Shown: positions 23,892-33,597 of the stretch, in pieces
How positions within the stretch are numbered: the stretch's first letter is position 1
Layout of the letters: every line of letters starts with the position of its first letter
Origin: Chloroflexus sp. Y-396-1
Lineage (GTDB): Bacteria > Chloroflexota > Chloroflexia > Chloroflexales > Chloroflexaceae
Direction: 5' to 3'
NCBI RefSeq assembly: GCF_000516515.1
Contig: NZ_KI911784.1
Span: 496,001 to 560,000, forward strand
DNA length: 64,000 bases
Notes under the pieces: generated by a model
What the model was told of the DNA's origin: nothing
The model's input: only the letters and a program-made list of their open reading frames with translations
Databases searched by the model: none
Translations under genes and position numbers: made by a program

Positions 23892-24794
23892 GTGAGCAGC
23901 CGCTATCTCGAAATGGTACGTGGTCAACGTCGCCGAAGTGGATGGCAATTTACTTCGAAATCATTGCTCGCTATTCTTGCATTCATTGCCATGATCGGCT
24001 CAGCCGTCTACTGGTGGGGGGTGCAAAGCCAGTTGACCGGTAACTGGATTATTGCAGCCGCGTATACTGCAATTCTGGTTCTGGCGCCACCCAGTCTGAT
24101 GTCGTTCCTGATCCCCTGGTCACCCGGAGGGATGCTGCTCCAGAAAATTAATGCCCGCACCTGGGGTTATGTTGCAGTGATGATTGCTGCCCTTTACCTT
24201 GTGTATTATTCGTTTGAGATTCAATGGACCTGGTGGGCATCCCAACCGGTTGTGCAAAGTACAGGTCTGGTTATTCAGCAAGTATTAATAGGAATCATTG
24301 GCTTCATTATTATTCCCGCACTTCTCTGGACACCGGTCACCTCTGAAGAGCTGGTTGAGCAGGTACGCCAGGCCCACCTGGTTCGCCGCTACGAATTACA
24401 AACGCAGGCCGATATTGCTATTCTTCGCGCAACACTTCTGCGTGCTCAGGAAAAAGCGTTAATTGGGTTTGCTAATCTCACTGTTCAGGAACGAGAAGAG
24501 CTAGCCTCAGTGATGCGTGGATTGGTAAAGGGTATTGATGCGACGTTACGCGATATTGGTGAGAGTGTTAAAACCGTTAGTGGCGCAACCATTCCGTTCA
24601 ACAGTCTGGAAGATAACGAAGACATCCGACAATACCTCGATTTTGTGGCCGAGACGCTGACTGAAAACTCTCTCTTGCCACGCCGTTCATCAGCAACCGG
24701 CCAATCTGAATCGGCAACCCGCCAGATCACTCCCTCCGATCACGATGAGTATTATGACGATGATCGCAGGACTCGCGTCCTTAGACATCGCTAA
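23892..24794 (+). CDS. Membrane protein of unknown function with cytoplasmic coiled region
   Basis: The 300-residue protein starts at GTG 23892, with GAAGGAA 7 bases upstream. Four hydrophobic helices lie between about 22 and 150 (for example SLLAILAFIAMIGSAVYWW and VLIGIIGFIIIPALLW). A charged, helical C-terminal half contains RAQEKALIGFANLTVQEREE and ends with an acidic tail EYYDDDRRTRVLRHR. I do not recognise a family. It is the first of a string of closely spaced genes leading to nadD and rsmG, 12 bases before the next one. Confidence 0.65.
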   Translation: MSSRYLEMVRGQRRRSGWQFTSKSLLAILAFIAMIGSAVYWWGVQSQLTGNWIIAAAYTAILVLAPPSLMSFLIPWSPGGMLLQKINARTWGYVAVMIAALYLVYYSFEIQWTWWASQPVVQSTGLVIQQVLIGIIGFIIIPALLWTPVTSEELVEQVRQAHLVRRYELQTQADIAILRATLLRAQEKALIGFANLTVQEREELASVMRGLVKGIDATLRDIGESVKTVSGATIPFNSLEDNEDIRQYLDFVAETLTENSLLPRRSSATGQSESATRQITPSDHDEYYDDDRRTRVLRHR

Positions 24795-24806
24795 GCGAGA
24801 GCATTT

Positions 24807-25049
24807 ATGCGCGGTTACCGTTTCACAACTGACGACCGCCTGCCCGAACGAGATCTGGCTGATCTAGCTGATGAGCTGGCGATACAGTTACATTATGCTC
24901 TGGGAGAACGGGTCTGCCTCTTACCACGGAGCGATGTCGCCGAGCTGATCTGGCCGTATATCGATGATCTCCATCCCGACGATCAGAACGATGTTGTCTG
25001 GCTCGTCTGGCATCTCTTTCAGGAAGCTCGCGAGCTGAGCGAGGAGTGA
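24807..25049 (+). CDS. Small conserved-looking acidic protein
   Basis: An 80-residue frame, 12 bases after the membrane protein and 12 bases before nadD, so almost certainly a gene. It is acidic and mainly helical (RDLADLADELAIQLHYALGE, DDLHPDDQNDVVWLVWHLFQ). No signal peptide, membrane segment, cysteine cluster or known motif is visible. Its function is unknown; the place before nadD suggests only shared transcription. Confidence 0.65.
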   Translation: MRGYRFTTDDRLPERDLADLADELAIQLHYALGERVCLLPRSDVAELIWPYIDDLHPDDQNDVVWLVWHLFQEARELSEE

Positions 25050-25061
25050 GTTATCTGCCAC

Positions 25062-25676
25062 ATGACTACTCTTCGCCGGTTAGGGATCTACGGTGGCGCA
25101 TTCGATCCGATTCATTTCGGCCACCTGGCAATTGCTGAAGAGGCACGCTGGGCTTGTTGCCTCGATCAGGTGCTCATCATCCCGGCTGCTTCGCAGCCGC
25201 TGAAACCAGGACATTATGCCGCTGCTCATCATCGGCTGAAAATGGTCAAGCTGGCTTGTGCCAGTAATCCAGCACTCATCCCTTCTAAGCTTGAGCTGGA
25301 ACGTCCGCCACCGTCGTACACCATCGACACGCTTCGTATCTGTCAGGTCCAGTATGGAACCGACGTAGAACTGGTTCTCATCGTCGGTGCTGATGCGGCT
25401 GCCGATTTACCACGCTGGCGCGATTGTGAACAGATTGCACACATCGCCCGCCTGGCAATCGTGCACCGTCCGGGTTACACCCTCCGTCTGGACTCAATTG
25501 TTGCTGCAATACCCGCCCTTGCCGACCGCATTACTGTCATTGAAGGACCACAACTTGCTATCTCCAGCACCGATCTTCGTCGTCGTCTCGCCGACGGTCG
25601 ACCGGTACGGTACCAGTTGCCCGATGCAGTTCTTGACTATATCATCCAACACCGCCTGTATCAGGCAGAGGAATAA
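25062..25676 (+). CDS. nadD: Nicotinate-nucleotide adenylyltransferase
   Basis: The 204-residue enzyme has the nucleotidyltransferase signature GIYGGAFDPIHFGHLAIAEE (HxGH) at the start and ISSTDLRRRL near the end, with GADAAADLPRW between them. NadD transfers the adenylyl group of ATP to nicotinate mononucleotide, giving deamido-NAD in the last steps of NAD synthesis. The length is normal for the family. It lies 6 bases before rsmG, so the two are probably cotranscribed with the small genes upstream. Confidence 0.93.
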   Translation: MTTLRRLGIYGGAFDPIHFGHLAIAEEARWACCLDQVLIIPAASQPLKPGHYAAAHHRLKMVKLACASNPALIPSKLELERPPPSYTIDTLRICQVQYGTDVELVLIVGADAAADLPRWRDCEQIAHIARLAIVHRPGYTLRLDSIVAAIPALADRITVIEGPQLAISSTDLRRRLADGRPVRYQLPDAVLDYIIQHRLYQAEE

Positions 25677-25682
25677 GGGAGC

Positions 25683-26399
25683 ATGACCGACAATGCCGAA
25701 CAGTTGCTCAGAGAAACAACTGCCGAGTGGGGTATCCCGCTGAGCGATACCCAGATTGTCCAGTTTCAGCGTTACCTCGACGAGTTGACGATCTGGAATG
25801 AGCGGTTTAATCTCACTGCTATCCACGACCGTGAGGCAATGGTGCGTCGCCATCTGCTCGACTCGCTCTGGCTGGCCCGTGTTTGGCCGGTAATCCCCGA
25901 TAGCCTAATCGATATTGGCAGTGGCGCTGGCTTTCCTGCGCTGCCGCTCAAAATTGCTTATCCTGCACTTCCGGTAACTCTAGTCGAAGCTACTGCAAAG
26001 AAAGTAACCTTTTTGCAGCATATCATTGATTGTCTCAACCTCAGTGGCGTGCGCGTCTTAAACGAGCGGATCGAAGCAGTGGGACGCAACCCCACTGAAC
26101 GCGAACGCTACCAGATTGTGACTGCCCGTGCCGTAGCTGAGTTGCGAGTCCTGGTTGAATACGCGCTTCCGCTCTTGCGGGTCGGCGGACATTTGCTGGC
26201 ACCAAAGGGACGAAACCCAGCAGCAGAGATCGCAGCGGCCTATTCCGCCCTGCGACAGCTCGGCGGTGAAATCAGCTCTTGTCTACCGGTCACCATCCCG
26301 GGTGAAGAACCACGTAGCCTGGTAATAGTCACGAAAGTCGCCCCTACACCCTCCCACTTCCCACGTGCTATTGGTGTGCCAGCACGCCGACCGTTATAA
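25683..26399 (+). CDS. rsmG: 16S rRNA (guanine-N7) methyltransferase RsmG
   Basis: The 238-residue protein has [20 protein letters not shown] near the start, a SAM-binding [18 protein letters not shown] and a late [19 protein letters not shown], all typical of RsmG (GidB). It methylates the N7 of a guanine in the 530 loop of 16S rRNA. Its loss is known to give low-level streptomycin resistance in other bacteria. GGGAGC stands just before the ATG. It ends the nadD unit, and a long hairpin follows. Confidence 0.93.
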   Translation: MTDNAEQLLRETTAEWGIPLSDTQIVQFQRYLDELTIWNERFNLTAIHDREAMVRRHLLDSLWLARVWPVIPDSLIDIGSGAGFPALPLKIAYPALPVTLVEATAKKVTFLQHIIDCLNLSGVRVLNERIEAVGRNPTERERYQIVTARAVAELRVLVEYALPLLRVGGHLLAPKGRNPAAEIAAAYSALRQLGGEISSCLPVTIPGEEPRSLVIVTKVAPTPSHFPRAIGVPARRPL

Positions 26400-26412
26400 T
26401 GCCAGATCGATT

Positions 26413-26464
26413 CCGCAATTGGCTTCCACCACTGCCCGGTAGCAGTGGCAGCTTCCAGTTGCGG
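26413..26464. repeat. Long imperfect hairpin after rsmG
   Basis: CCGCAATTGG (26413-26422) pairs with CCAGTTGCGG (26455-26464) with one mismatch. Inside it, CCACTGC and GCAGTGG (26429-26435 and 26442-26448) form a second perfect stem. The element stands 14 bases after the rsmG stop. No T-run follows, so it may be a structured 3' end or a small RNA rather than a plain terminator. Confidence 0.45.
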
Positions 26465-26663
26465 TCAGGCTCCGCGTCGGTGCACCGATCACACCGTCAA
26501 CGCACGGGAGGCAATCAACGGAGGGGATCATTGCACCACGATGTTCACTCTACCATATACGGCTCTTCGCAATAGAGGTATAGCAATCGGCTTTCCCATA
26601 TGCTCAGAATCTTCCCGCACCAGGCTGAAACTTGTCTGCCTATCACAACGTACAGATCAGTGG

Positions 26664-26692
26664 TTGTAGCAGCATATTCGGCGTGGTACAAT
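26664..26692 (+). promoter_or_regulatory. Promoter of pspA-like gene
   Basis: TTGTAG at 26664-26669 and TACAAT at 26687-26692 are 17 bases apart. The site is about 80 bases before the PspA-type gene and is the best -35/-10 pair in this gap. Confidence 0.5.
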
Positions 26693-26771
26693 GGAGACAG
26701 TTTTCTCTCGCCGGATACGCAACGTTACAGCCACAGCTCATGAGTCTCGATACAGATAAGGAGGCGTATTT

Positions 26772-27434
26772 ATGTCCATTCTCGGTCGGATCAAAGATTT
26801 GATCAGTGCTAACATCAATGCCCTGCTCGACAAAGCGGAGGACCCGGAGAAGATGGCGAACGAATACCTACGCCAATTAACCAACGAGTTGTACGAAGCA
26901 CGAACCGGCGTTGCCCAAGCTATGGCTGACGAAACACGCCTCGAGCAGCGTCGTATCGCGGCTGAAGCAGAAGTGGAGCAGTGGCAAATAAAGGCCGAGC
27001 GCGCCCTCCGTGCTGGCGATGAAGCCCTGGCCAAAGCTGCCCTGGCGCGCAAGGTTCAGGCGCAGAAACTTGCCGAACAGTACCGTGCCCAGGAAAAGGC
27101 GCAAGAAGAGCAGGTCGAAGCACTCCAGCAGGCCCTCATTGACCTCGAAACACGGATTGCTGAAGTGAAAGCCCGCAAAGAGCTGATCATCGCCAAGAAG
27201 AATCGCGCCCAAACCCAGGAAGCACTCCAGCGCACGGCAGCTTCGATTGGTCGAGTTAGTGCTCTCGATAAGCTCGATCAGCTTGAAGAAAAGGTCGATG
27301 ACCGCCTGGCAAAGGCCGAAGCAATGGCTAAGCTTGAAGGTGATACCTTAGAGGCGCGCTTCCGCCAGCTTGAAAAAGATACCGAGGTAGATGTCGAACT
27401 GGCCGAACTGAAGCGTAAGCTGGGCTTGAGCTGA
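26772..27434 (+). CDS. pspA: PspA/IM30 family protein
   Basis: The 220-residue protein begins MSILGRIKDLISANINALL and is almost wholly alpha-helical and coiled coil, with many Gln, Glu, Lys and Arg heptads. This is the PspA/IM30 (ESCRT-III-like) form, which covers and repairs damaged inner membranes. It has no signal peptide or membrane helix; the amphipathic N-terminal helix is the membrane contact in the family. AAGGAGG precedes the ATG. It has its own promoter and no psp partner genes nearby, which is common outside proteobacteria. Confidence 0.9.
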   Translation: MSILGRIKDLISANINALLDKAEDPEKMANEYLRQLTNELYEARTGVAQAMADETRLEQRRIAAEAEVEQWQIKAERALRAGDEALAKAALARKVQAQKLAEQYRAQEKAQEEQVEALQQALIDLETRIAEVKARKELIIAKKNRAQTQEALQRTAASIGRVSALDKLDQLEEKVDDRLAKAEAMAKLEGDTLEARFRQLEKDTEVDVELAELKRKLGLS

Positions 27435-27462
27435 TAGGTACATCCCATCGGTGAACCATACA

Positions 27463-27497
27463 GCGCAAGTGGGATTGGTTCCCTCTCCCACTTGTGC
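27463..27497. repeat. Inverted repeat after pspA
   Basis: GCGCAAGTGGGA (27463-27474) pairs with TCCCACTTGTGC (27486-27497), an 11-to-12-base stem with one wobble. It lies 29 bases after the pspA stop. It could be a terminator without a strong T-tract. Confidence 0.45.
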
Positions 27498-27586
27498 GGT
27501 AATGGACGTTGGCTGCTGAGAGTGTGTCCGAAGATACTTTTCGAGGAAGGGAGCTTTGCAAAGTATCCAAACACATTCGTCTGGAG

Positions 27587-27607
27587 ACGCGGGCCTCTGG
27601 CCCGCGT
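27587..27607. repeat. Dispersed palindromic repeat, family B, copy 2
   Basis: ACGCGGGCC-TCT-GGCCCGCGT is a perfect 9-base-pair hairpin followed by TCTTTATGAGCGGTGA. The segment 27520-27620 begins with AGAGTGTGTCCGAA, which is repeated as AGAGTGTGTCTGAA near 29491. The rest of the 27608-27847 gap is C-rich, family-A-like sequence without a gene. Confidence 0.55.
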
Positions 27608-27847
27608 TCTTTATGAGCGGTGAGACACCATTGCACGGTTCAGAGGTTGCACTGCCACGCCTATGCAGCAGAGCGCGTATGACTTCCCCCGCTCTTCCCC
27701 CTAGTCTCCTTCCTCACTTCCACAATGAGAAGAAGGGCGAGATTGAGGTTGGTTGGGGTCTATCCCTCCTAGTACGGCGGCAGCCATTTACAGGCCATTA
27801 GACACTTGCCAACAGTGAATGCGTCTCCCCTGTCCCCGTGGTATCAC

Positions 27848-28429
27848 CTACAACGCCGGTTCGTAACAAGCGCGGCATCGTGCTTCATACATATCTAGCC
27901 CGCCGACCACAATCGTTGGTGCATTTGCCGGTGCCGGCTTGCCATCAATTAATCGTTGCGAGCGTGTCGCATACGCTCCGCACTTGACACAAATCGCGTA
28001 CAGCTTATCGACCTGCTCGGCTAACGCCAACAGGTGCATCATCGCCGGAAATGGCTCGGCGCGGTAATTCAGATCGAGACCGGCGACAATCACTCGCGCA
28101 CCCCGGTCGGCCAGCCATTGACAACCGCGCACCATCTCAGCCGGATCATCGTCGAAGAGATGTAGTTCATCAATCGCTACAACCTGCACATCGCCAGCAT
28201 GAGCAAGAATTTCGCGCATCGTTGACACGGTAATCGCCTCTAGCCGACTCCCGCTGTGACTTGCTACCTGCCCCTCGGCATAACGAGTATCCATACGTGG
28301 GGTAAAGATACGGTACGATTGCCGGGCAATGCGTACCTGCCGCATACGGCGAATCAGCTCTTCGGTCTTGCCGCTGTACATACAACCGCAAATGACTTCG
28401 ATTCGCCCACCATCACCTGGACGTGTCAT
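27848..28429 (-). CDS. tdk: Thymidine kinase
   Basis: The protein has 193 residues from ATG 28429, chosen because GGAGG stands 5 bases upstream; the longer frame to 28672 overlaps the divergent gene. Type II thymidine kinase features are the P-loop [14 protein letters not shown] near the N-terminus, [12 protein letters not shown], and a zinc-binding set CVKCG plus CRACYE at the end. It phosphorylates thymidine with ATP in nucleotide salvage. It shares a 67-base intergenic region with the divergent LOG-family gene. Confidence 0.93.
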   Translation of the reverse strand: MTRPGDGGRIEVICGCMYSGKTEELIRRMRQVRIARQSYRIFTPRMDTRYAEGQVASHSGSRLEAITVSTMREILAHAGDVQVVAIDELHLFDDDPAEMVRGCQWLADRGARVIVAGLDLNYRAEPFPAMMHLLALAEQVDKLYAICVKCGAYATRSQRLIDGKPAPANAPTIVVGGLDMYEARCRACYEPAL

Positions 28430-28496
28430 CCATTCCTCCCGAAATTGTAGTATCCTATTGGCAGTATTGCCTATTAACGTGCGGAGTATACCACAT

Positions 28497-29219
28497 ATGT
28501 CACGCCAGACTGAAGACGAACGCCTATTGCAGACCGAACCTATTCGACAACCATACCACTTCACCCATACCGATACCTGGCGGGTATTACGGATTATGGG
28601 CGAATTCGTCGAAGGCTTTGAGAATATGGCCGGCCTGGGTCCGGCAGTCTCAATTTTCGGCTCAGCCCGCATTTTATCCGATTCGCCAATCTACGCAGCT
28701 GCCGTCGAAACTGCCCGCCTCCTGGCTCAGGCAGGCTTTACAATTATCACCGGCGGTGGTCCCGGTTTGATGGAAGCCGCCAACAAAGGTGCACGTGCAG
28801 GTGGTGGTCGTTCAGTTGGCTGCACCATCGAATTACCATTTGAATCCGGCGCCAATCCCTTCGTTGATCTCGAAGTGCGCTTCCGCTATTTCTTCATTCG
28901 CAAAATCATGTTTGTTAAATACGCTCAGGCATTTGTCATCTTCCCCGGCGGCTTTGGCACACTCGACGAACTGTTCGAGGCGCTGACCCTGATTCAAACA
29001 GGAAAAATTCACGATTTTCCAGTTATTCTCTATGGCTCTGAGTTCTGGCAGGGTATGGTCGATTGGGCACGTCATACCTTGCTCGCCAACGGCACCATTT
29101 CGCAAAGTGATCTTGAGCGGCTGCAAATTTGTGATGACCCGCAACAGATTTGTGCTCAGATTGTTGCATCGTATCAACAACGGTATGGGAAACGAGGGAA
29201 CGAGCCGTGGACACACTGA
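28497..29219 (+). CDS. LOG-family protein (TIGR00730; nucleotide 5'-monophosphate phosphoribohydrolase type)
   Basis: The protein has 240 residues from ATG 28497, with GCGGAG upstream; the longer frame reaching back into tdk is rejected. Family motifs are [16 protein letters not shown] and the active site [23 protein letters not shown]-type enzymes split purine nucleoside monophosphates (in plants, cytokinin nucleotides) into base and ribose phosphate. The bacterial substrate is often unknown. An N-terminal extension of about 55 residues precedes the core. The stop overlaps the next small gene. Confidence 0.85.
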   Translation: MSRQTEDERLLQTEPIRQPYHFTHTDTWRVLRIMGEFVEGFENMAGLGPAVSIFGSARILSDSPIYAAAVETARLLAQAGFTIITGGGPGLMEAANKGARAGGGRSVGCTIELPFESGANPFVDLEVRFRYFFIRKIMFVKYAQAFVIFPGGFGTLDELFEALTLIQTGKIHDFPVILYGSEFWQGMVDWARHTLLANGTISQSDLERLQICDDPQQICAQIVASYQQRYGKRGNEPWTH

Positions 29220-29422
29220 TATGGCCTGCGAACGATCAGCTTTGTACCCTGTTAAGACGTTATTACTGCGGTGAGGCAGGTCTTTGGGCCGAGATTCTGG
29301 CCTGCGTTAATCAAGAGCTGATGAGACGTCAACTTCCGGTCGCACCGCGGCATGTACGCTTCCGCCGAACGACTGATGGCTATTTGGTTGAGGTTCGTTC
29401 AGCCGAAGGGTTTCAGAGATGA
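29207..29422 (+). CDS. Small protein downstream of the LOG-family gene
   Basis: A 71-residue frame from GTG 29207 overlaps the end of the LOG-family gene by 13 bases, with GAGGGA upstream. It contains one Cys-bearing helical part (CGEAGLWAEILACVNQELMR) and a short strand pair (PRHVRFRRTTDGYLVEVRS). I do not know the family. The overlap and the composition argue for a real gene, but the length keeps this uncertain. Confidence 0.45.
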   Translation: MDTLIWPANDQLCTLLRRYYCGEAGLWAEILACVNQELMRRQLPVAPRHVRFRRTTDGYLVEVRSAEGFQR

Positions 29423-30285
29423 AATTGTGATTGTGAATAAGACATTTTCTGTGCGCATGCGGCCCGCCAATCAGGAAAGATAACAATTCAGAGTGTGTCT
29501 GAAAAATCCTTAATTCACGATAGGAAGTAGAAGCGAGAGGGACGGATAATCCACCTTAACCGCTCCCCTCCTTTGTAAGAGACTGATCAAAAACCCGGAT
29601 TTCTTATTGGGAACGTACCGTGCCCGTGCAACATTGCGTGAGGTATTGCTAACGTTCGTTCTCGCCAGCCACTCCACGTTCCCCCTTCCGCTACCCGTGG
29701 AGGAGAGGAAGGGGCCAGGGGGAAGTTAAGGGCCGCCAGGCATGCTCCGCAGCACCGTCGCTGACACCGTTGCAACCCTGTTCCAGCACGTCGCGGAGAC
29801 GCATACGTTGCTGCCAATGCTGCGCACGTTTCGGTGCTCGTCTCGCGTTCTGCTCCCACCTCTCCGAACCACTGTTAGGTGGGCGGAAACTGTCGAAAGG
29901 ACCCGCTAGCTTGTTAGGGAGTTTCAACGTGTTCACCCTGCTCGGCAGAGGCGTGGAAAGAGGAGAGCGAAACGAGAGCAGAAGATGCAAGATCCTCACT
30001 TCTCCGCAGTACGTGCAGCGGTACTCAGTTTCCCGTTCTGCCAGCGGTCTCCCTACGCCACGCTTCTCTTGTCGATCATGTCGTCAGCATATAAACTCTC
30101 AAAACCCTTAAGCTCGTCAGGGTTTCTCAACCCTCATTCCCTGCCTATCAGTAAGCTATGCAGGGAGCACTCGAGGCCGGTTCCAACCCAGTCTCAATCT
30201 CCCCTTCCCTTCTCACATGGTGAAAGGAAGGGGACTGAGGGAAGGTGCGGGGAGAGTAACGATCTCCCGCTTTCCCGACTTTACC
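29423..30285. repeat. Repeat-rich gap with family A elements
   Basis: No convincing gene in 860 bases. A family A copy spans about 29675-29776: C-rich and G-rich arms around a TACCCGTGG loop, then CAGGCATGCTCCGCAGCAC and GACACCGTTGCAAC. A second copy lies at about 30195-30256 (CCCCTTCCCTTCTCACATGG with GGTGAAAGGAAGGGG, then GACTGAGGGAAGGTGCGG). The piece near 29491 shares AGAGTGTGTC with the copy near 27520. Confidence 0.5.
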
Positions 30286-30480
30286 TCATAGCACAAACGA
30301 GGCAATAACCATACCAAGCATGAGTAACCCGCCCCAGATAGCAATCCAGAAGAGATCGCGACGGACATCGGCATACTCACGGCTATAGTCTGGCGGTTCA
30401 ATTGAACGTGCAACCGGTCGTCGAACTGGGGCAGAACGCTGGTTTGAACGACGACGATTGCTGCGCGAAGAGATCGACAT
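30286..30480 (-). CDS. Small basic membrane protein
   Basis: A 64-residue protein from ATG 30480, with GGAAGGAG 8 bases upstream; the longer frame to 30618 has no such support. The N-terminal 25 residues are very rich in Arg and Ser (SSRSNRRRSNQRSAP). The end is a single membrane helix (DLFWIAIWGGLLMLGMVIAS). The basic part should stay in the cytoplasm. I do not recognise a family. It is divergent from purK. Confidence 0.6.
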   Translation of the reverse strand: MSISSRSNRRRSNQRSAPVRRPVARSIEPPDYSREYADVRRDLFWIAIWGGLLMLGMVIASFVL

Positions 30481-30672
30481 ACGGTTTGGCTCCTTCCTGT
30501 ATTGTATTTTCCCTGATATTATAGCGGAAATTATCTGTTCATCAGGCGCTTGCACATCTGAAGGTCTAACGGTACTATAGCCTGCGTAGCGTTCCCGTAG
30601 CACGTGCAGGCGACCCAACCAAGGAGGAACGCGGCATTATTGGCATCTAATGACATTGTTGGTGAATCAACT

Positions 30673-31815
30673 ATGCGGATCGGTATTTTTGGAGGCGGTC
30701 AACTGGCCCAAATGCTCACGCAGGCCGCAATATCACTGGGGGTTGAAATAGCCATTTACGAGCGGCTACCCGATAGTCCGGCAGCCCGCTACACTCAATA
30801 TGCAGTCGTTGGCCCCTGGGAAGACGAGACGGTCTTGACGGCCTTTGCCCGCCGGTGCGATTTGGTCACGTTAGAGAATGAGTTTATTGACGCCTCGATA
30901 CTTGAGCGTATCGAGGCGCACGGTGTTCCGGTCTTGCCGCGACCGGCAACGGTGGCAGTTGTACAAGATAAGTTATGGCAGAAGGAGCGATTGGCCACTG
31001 CCGGGCTGACAGTCCCACCATTCCGGTCAGTGACGACACCAGACAATGTGTTGACTGCGGCGCAAGAGTTTGGCTGGCCGCTCGTGTTGAAGACACGCCG
31101 TAATGGTTACGATGGGTACGGAAATGCAACCATTCGCAGCGCTGAAGAGGTGATACCGGCCTGGGAGCGGCTTACCCGCGGCGGTAGTCCGTTGCTGGTT
31201 GAGGCATGGGTACCGTTTGTGTGTGAGCTGGCAGTGATGGTTGTACGTGGACGTGACGGCACGACACTGGCCTACCCTGTCGTCGAAACAGTACAGCAGA
31301 ATCACATTTGTCATGTGGTACGGGTACCGGCGCCGGTCGATGCAAACCTGGCAGCGCGGGCAACCGATCTGGCAGTAGCAGCAATTCAGGCCGTTGATGG
31401 GGTCGGTATTTTTGGCGTTGAGCTATTTGCACTCGCTGATGGGCAGGTGCTCATCAATGAACTGGCGCCACGTCCACACAATTCCGGTCACTACACGATT
31501 GAAGCCTGCGTGACGTCGCAGTTTGAAAATCACCTGCGCGCCGTGTTGGGTTGGCCGCTTGGCCCAACCACCTTGCGAACACCGGCCGCTGTGATGGTGA
31601 ATCTGCTGGGGCAGCGTAATGGCCCGATCAATCCGTCGGCTATTGTTGCAGCGCTAGCCGTTCCAGGGGCACACGTTCATTTTTATGGCAAGCGGGAAGA
31701 GCGGATTGGACGTAAAATGGGCCATGTTACAGCACTTGGTGCGACATTGGCCGAAGCAGAAGCCATTGCCCGACGCGCCGCAGCCCTGGTTGCAATGCCA
31801 GAACAAATGAACTAG
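30673..31815 (+). CDS. purK: N5-carboxyaminoimidazole ribonucleotide synthase
   Basis: The protein has 380 residues from ATG 30673. PurK features are MRIGIFGGGQLAQMLTQAA at the start, the ATP-grasp stretch QDKLWQKERLATAGLTVPPF, TRRNGYDGYGNATI, and the metal site NELAPRPHNSGHYTIEAC. It carboxylates aminoimidazole ribonucleotide with ATP and bicarbonate in purine synthesis. The product is the substrate of PurE, encoded 90 bases downstream, so the pair forms one unit. Length is normal. Confidence 0.94.
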   Translation: MRIGIFGGGQLAQMLTQAAISLGVEIAIYERLPDSPAARYTQYAVVGPWEDETVLTAFARRCDLVTLENEFIDASILERIEAHGVPVLPRPATVAVVQDKLWQKERLATAGLTVPPFRSVTTPDNVLTAAQEFGWPLVLKTRRNGYDGYGNATIRSAEEVIPAWERLTRGGSPLLVEAWVPFVCELAVMVVRGRDGTTLAYPVVETVQQNHICHVVRVPAPVDANLAARATDLAVAAIQAVDGVGIFGVELFALADGQVLINELAPRPHNSGHYTIEACVTSQFENHLRAVLGWPLGPTTLRTPAAVMVNLLGQRNGPINPSAIVAALAVPGAHVHFYGKREERIGRKMGHVTALGATLAEAEAIARRAAALVAMPEQMN

Positions 31816-31905
31816 AGTGTCAGTAGAGCAGTTGCGCGATAGACCAGACCAAAGACTTACGTGCTCGGCTATCAGATCGTTCGCGCATCAGGTGAGGAAC
31901 AGGTT

Positions 31906-32400
31906 ATGTCTGATCATCCGTTAGTAGGTATCATCATGGGGAGTGACAGCGACTTGCCAACGATGCAGGGTGCTATCGATGTTTGTCGCGAATTCGGCAT
32001 TCCCTACGAAGCGCGTATTGTCTCGGCCCACCGCACACCACTCGATATGGCCGAGTATGGTATGACCGCACACCAGCGTGGTATTCGGGTTATCATTGCC
32101 GGTGCTGGTGGAGCAGCCCATTTGCCTGGGATGATTGCTGCCCACTCGCCGTTGCCGGTGATCGGTGTCCCGGTGCCCAGTAAGGCGCTTAATGGTCTGG
32201 ATTCACTGCTCTCGATTGTGCAGATGCCGGCAGGTGTGCCGGTGGCAACCGTTGCTATCGGCAACGGACGTAACGCTGGCTTGCTGGCAGTGCAGATACT
32301 GGCAAGCGCTGATCCGGCACTCTTAGCCCAGGTGCTAGCTTACAAAGAGCGTATAGCTGCCGAGTCGCGAGCAAAAAACCGTATCTTTACGGAAACGTGA
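31906..32400 (+). CDS. purE: N5-carboxyaminoimidazole ribonucleotide mutase
   Basis: The protein has 164 residues from ATG 31906, with GTGAGGAAC upstream. Class I PurE motifs are present: [32 protein letters not shown] and the active-site loop [18 protein letters not shown]. It moves the carboxyl group to C4 of the imidazole ring, after PurK. A His in the SAHRTP motif is the known catalytic residue. It follows purK in the same operon. Confidence 0.95.
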   Translation: MSDHPLVGIIMGSDSDLPTMQGAIDVCREFGIPYEARIVSAHRTPLDMAEYGMTAHQRGIRVIIAGAGGAAHLPGMIAAHSPLPVIGVPVPSKALNGLDSLLSIVQMPAGVPVATVAIGNGRNAGLLAVQILASADPALLAQVLAYKERIAAESRAKNRIFTET

Positions 32401-32509
32401 TTTCCTAGAGGTTCAGCAGGTTCCCTGCTCTATTTCTGATACGATCTCAGGAACTGTAAGACACATTTGCGATACCATTGTTAGCGAAGTGAAAGGACGC
32501 GAGATTACT

Positions 32510-33523
32510 ATGCAAAATTTCCTTATTACTGGCGGAGCCGGGTTTATTGGCAGTAACTTTGTCCATTACATGCTTGATACATATACCGATTATCGGATCG
32601 TGGTGTACGATAAACTTACGTATGCCGGTAATCTAGCAAATCTGGCGTCGGTTGCCAATGATCCGCGCTTCACATTCGTGCGGGGCGATATTTGCGATAT
32701 TGATACGGTACGCGAGGTAGTGCGTACCTACAAGATCGATACCATTGTCAATTTTGCCGCTGAGACCCACGTCGATCGGTCAATAATGGCGCCCGATGCA
32801 GTAGTACGTACTAATGTGAACGGAACCTGGACCTTGCTCGAAGTAGCCCGCGAGTTTCAACTTGAACGTTTCCATCAGATCAGTACCGATGAGGTGTATG
32901 GCGCAATTCCGGCCCCCCGCCGCTCGCGAGAGGGCGATCCTCTTGAACCGCGCAGCCCCTACTCGGCGAGTAAGGCTGGCGCCGAGCACCTAGTGTATGC
33001 CTACTACATTACGTATGGGGTACCAATAACGATTACCCGCGGTTCAAATAATATTGGGCCGTACCACTATCCTGAAAAGGCGGTTCCCCTCTTTACAACG
33101 AATGCCATTGATAATTTACCTCTACCGATCTATGGTGATGGGTTGCAGGTGCGTGACTACCAATATGTCCTTGACCACTGTGAAGCGATTGATTTTGTGC
33201 TCCACAAAGGCCAGATCGGCGAGGTGTATAACGTCGGCACAGAGGTTGAGACGCCGAACATCGAAATGGCGCGCAAGATTCTCGATATTCTCGGTAAGCC
33301 GTACAGTCTAATCCAACACGTCACCGATCGCGCCGGTCATGACCGACGTTATGCGCTTGATTGCTCGAAACTGCGGGCATTGGGCTGGCGTTCACGCCAT
33401 ACATTCGATGAAGCACTCGAAAAGACGGTGCGCTGGTTTGTCGAGCATGAAGACTGGTGGCGCCCGATCAAGTCAGGCGAGTATATGGAGTATTATCGGC
33501 GCCAGTATGTTGAGCGCAGGTAA
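32510..33523 (+). CDS. rfbB: dTDP-glucose 4,6-dehydratase
   Basis: The protein has 337 residues from ATG 32510. It is an extended short-chain dehydrogenase with NAD-binding FLITGGAGFIGSNFVHYML, NFAAETHVDRSI, the dehydratase triad STDEVYG, and the YSASKAGAEHLV (YxxxK) site. The enzyme turns dTDP-glucose into dTDP-4-keto-6-deoxyglucose, the entry to dTDP-rhamnose and other deoxysugars. No rfbA, C or D is adjacent. It could serve surface polysaccharides such as those built by the GT2 enzyme of this window. Confidence 0.92.
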   Translation: MQNFLITGGAGFIGSNFVHYMLDTYTDYRIVVYDKLTYAGNLANLASVANDPRFTFVRGDICDIDTVREVVRTYKIDTIVNFAAETHVDRSIMAPDAVVRTNVNGTWTLLEVAREFQLERFHQISTDEVYGAIPAPRRSREGDPLEPRSPYSASKAGAEHLVYAYYITYGVPITITRGSNNIGPYHYPEKAVPLFTTNAIDNLPLPIYGDGLQVRDYQYVLDHCEAIDFVLHKGQIGEVYNVGTEVETPNIEMARKILDILGKPYSLIQHVTDRAGHDRRYALDCSKLRALGWRSRHTFDEALEKTVRWFVEHEDWWRPIKSGEYMEYYRRQYVERR

Positions 33524-33597
33524 ATATTCTGGTGAGAACGGAATCCAACACGAAGGTGAGTACCAGAGTTAGTAGACCGGAAATGAGAGCATGATCA

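Noticed and set aside
28329-28496. N-terminal extension of the LOG-family protein into tdk
   Set aside because: It would overlap the divergent thymidine kinase start; ATG 28497 has a ribosome-binding site and begins a sensible protein.
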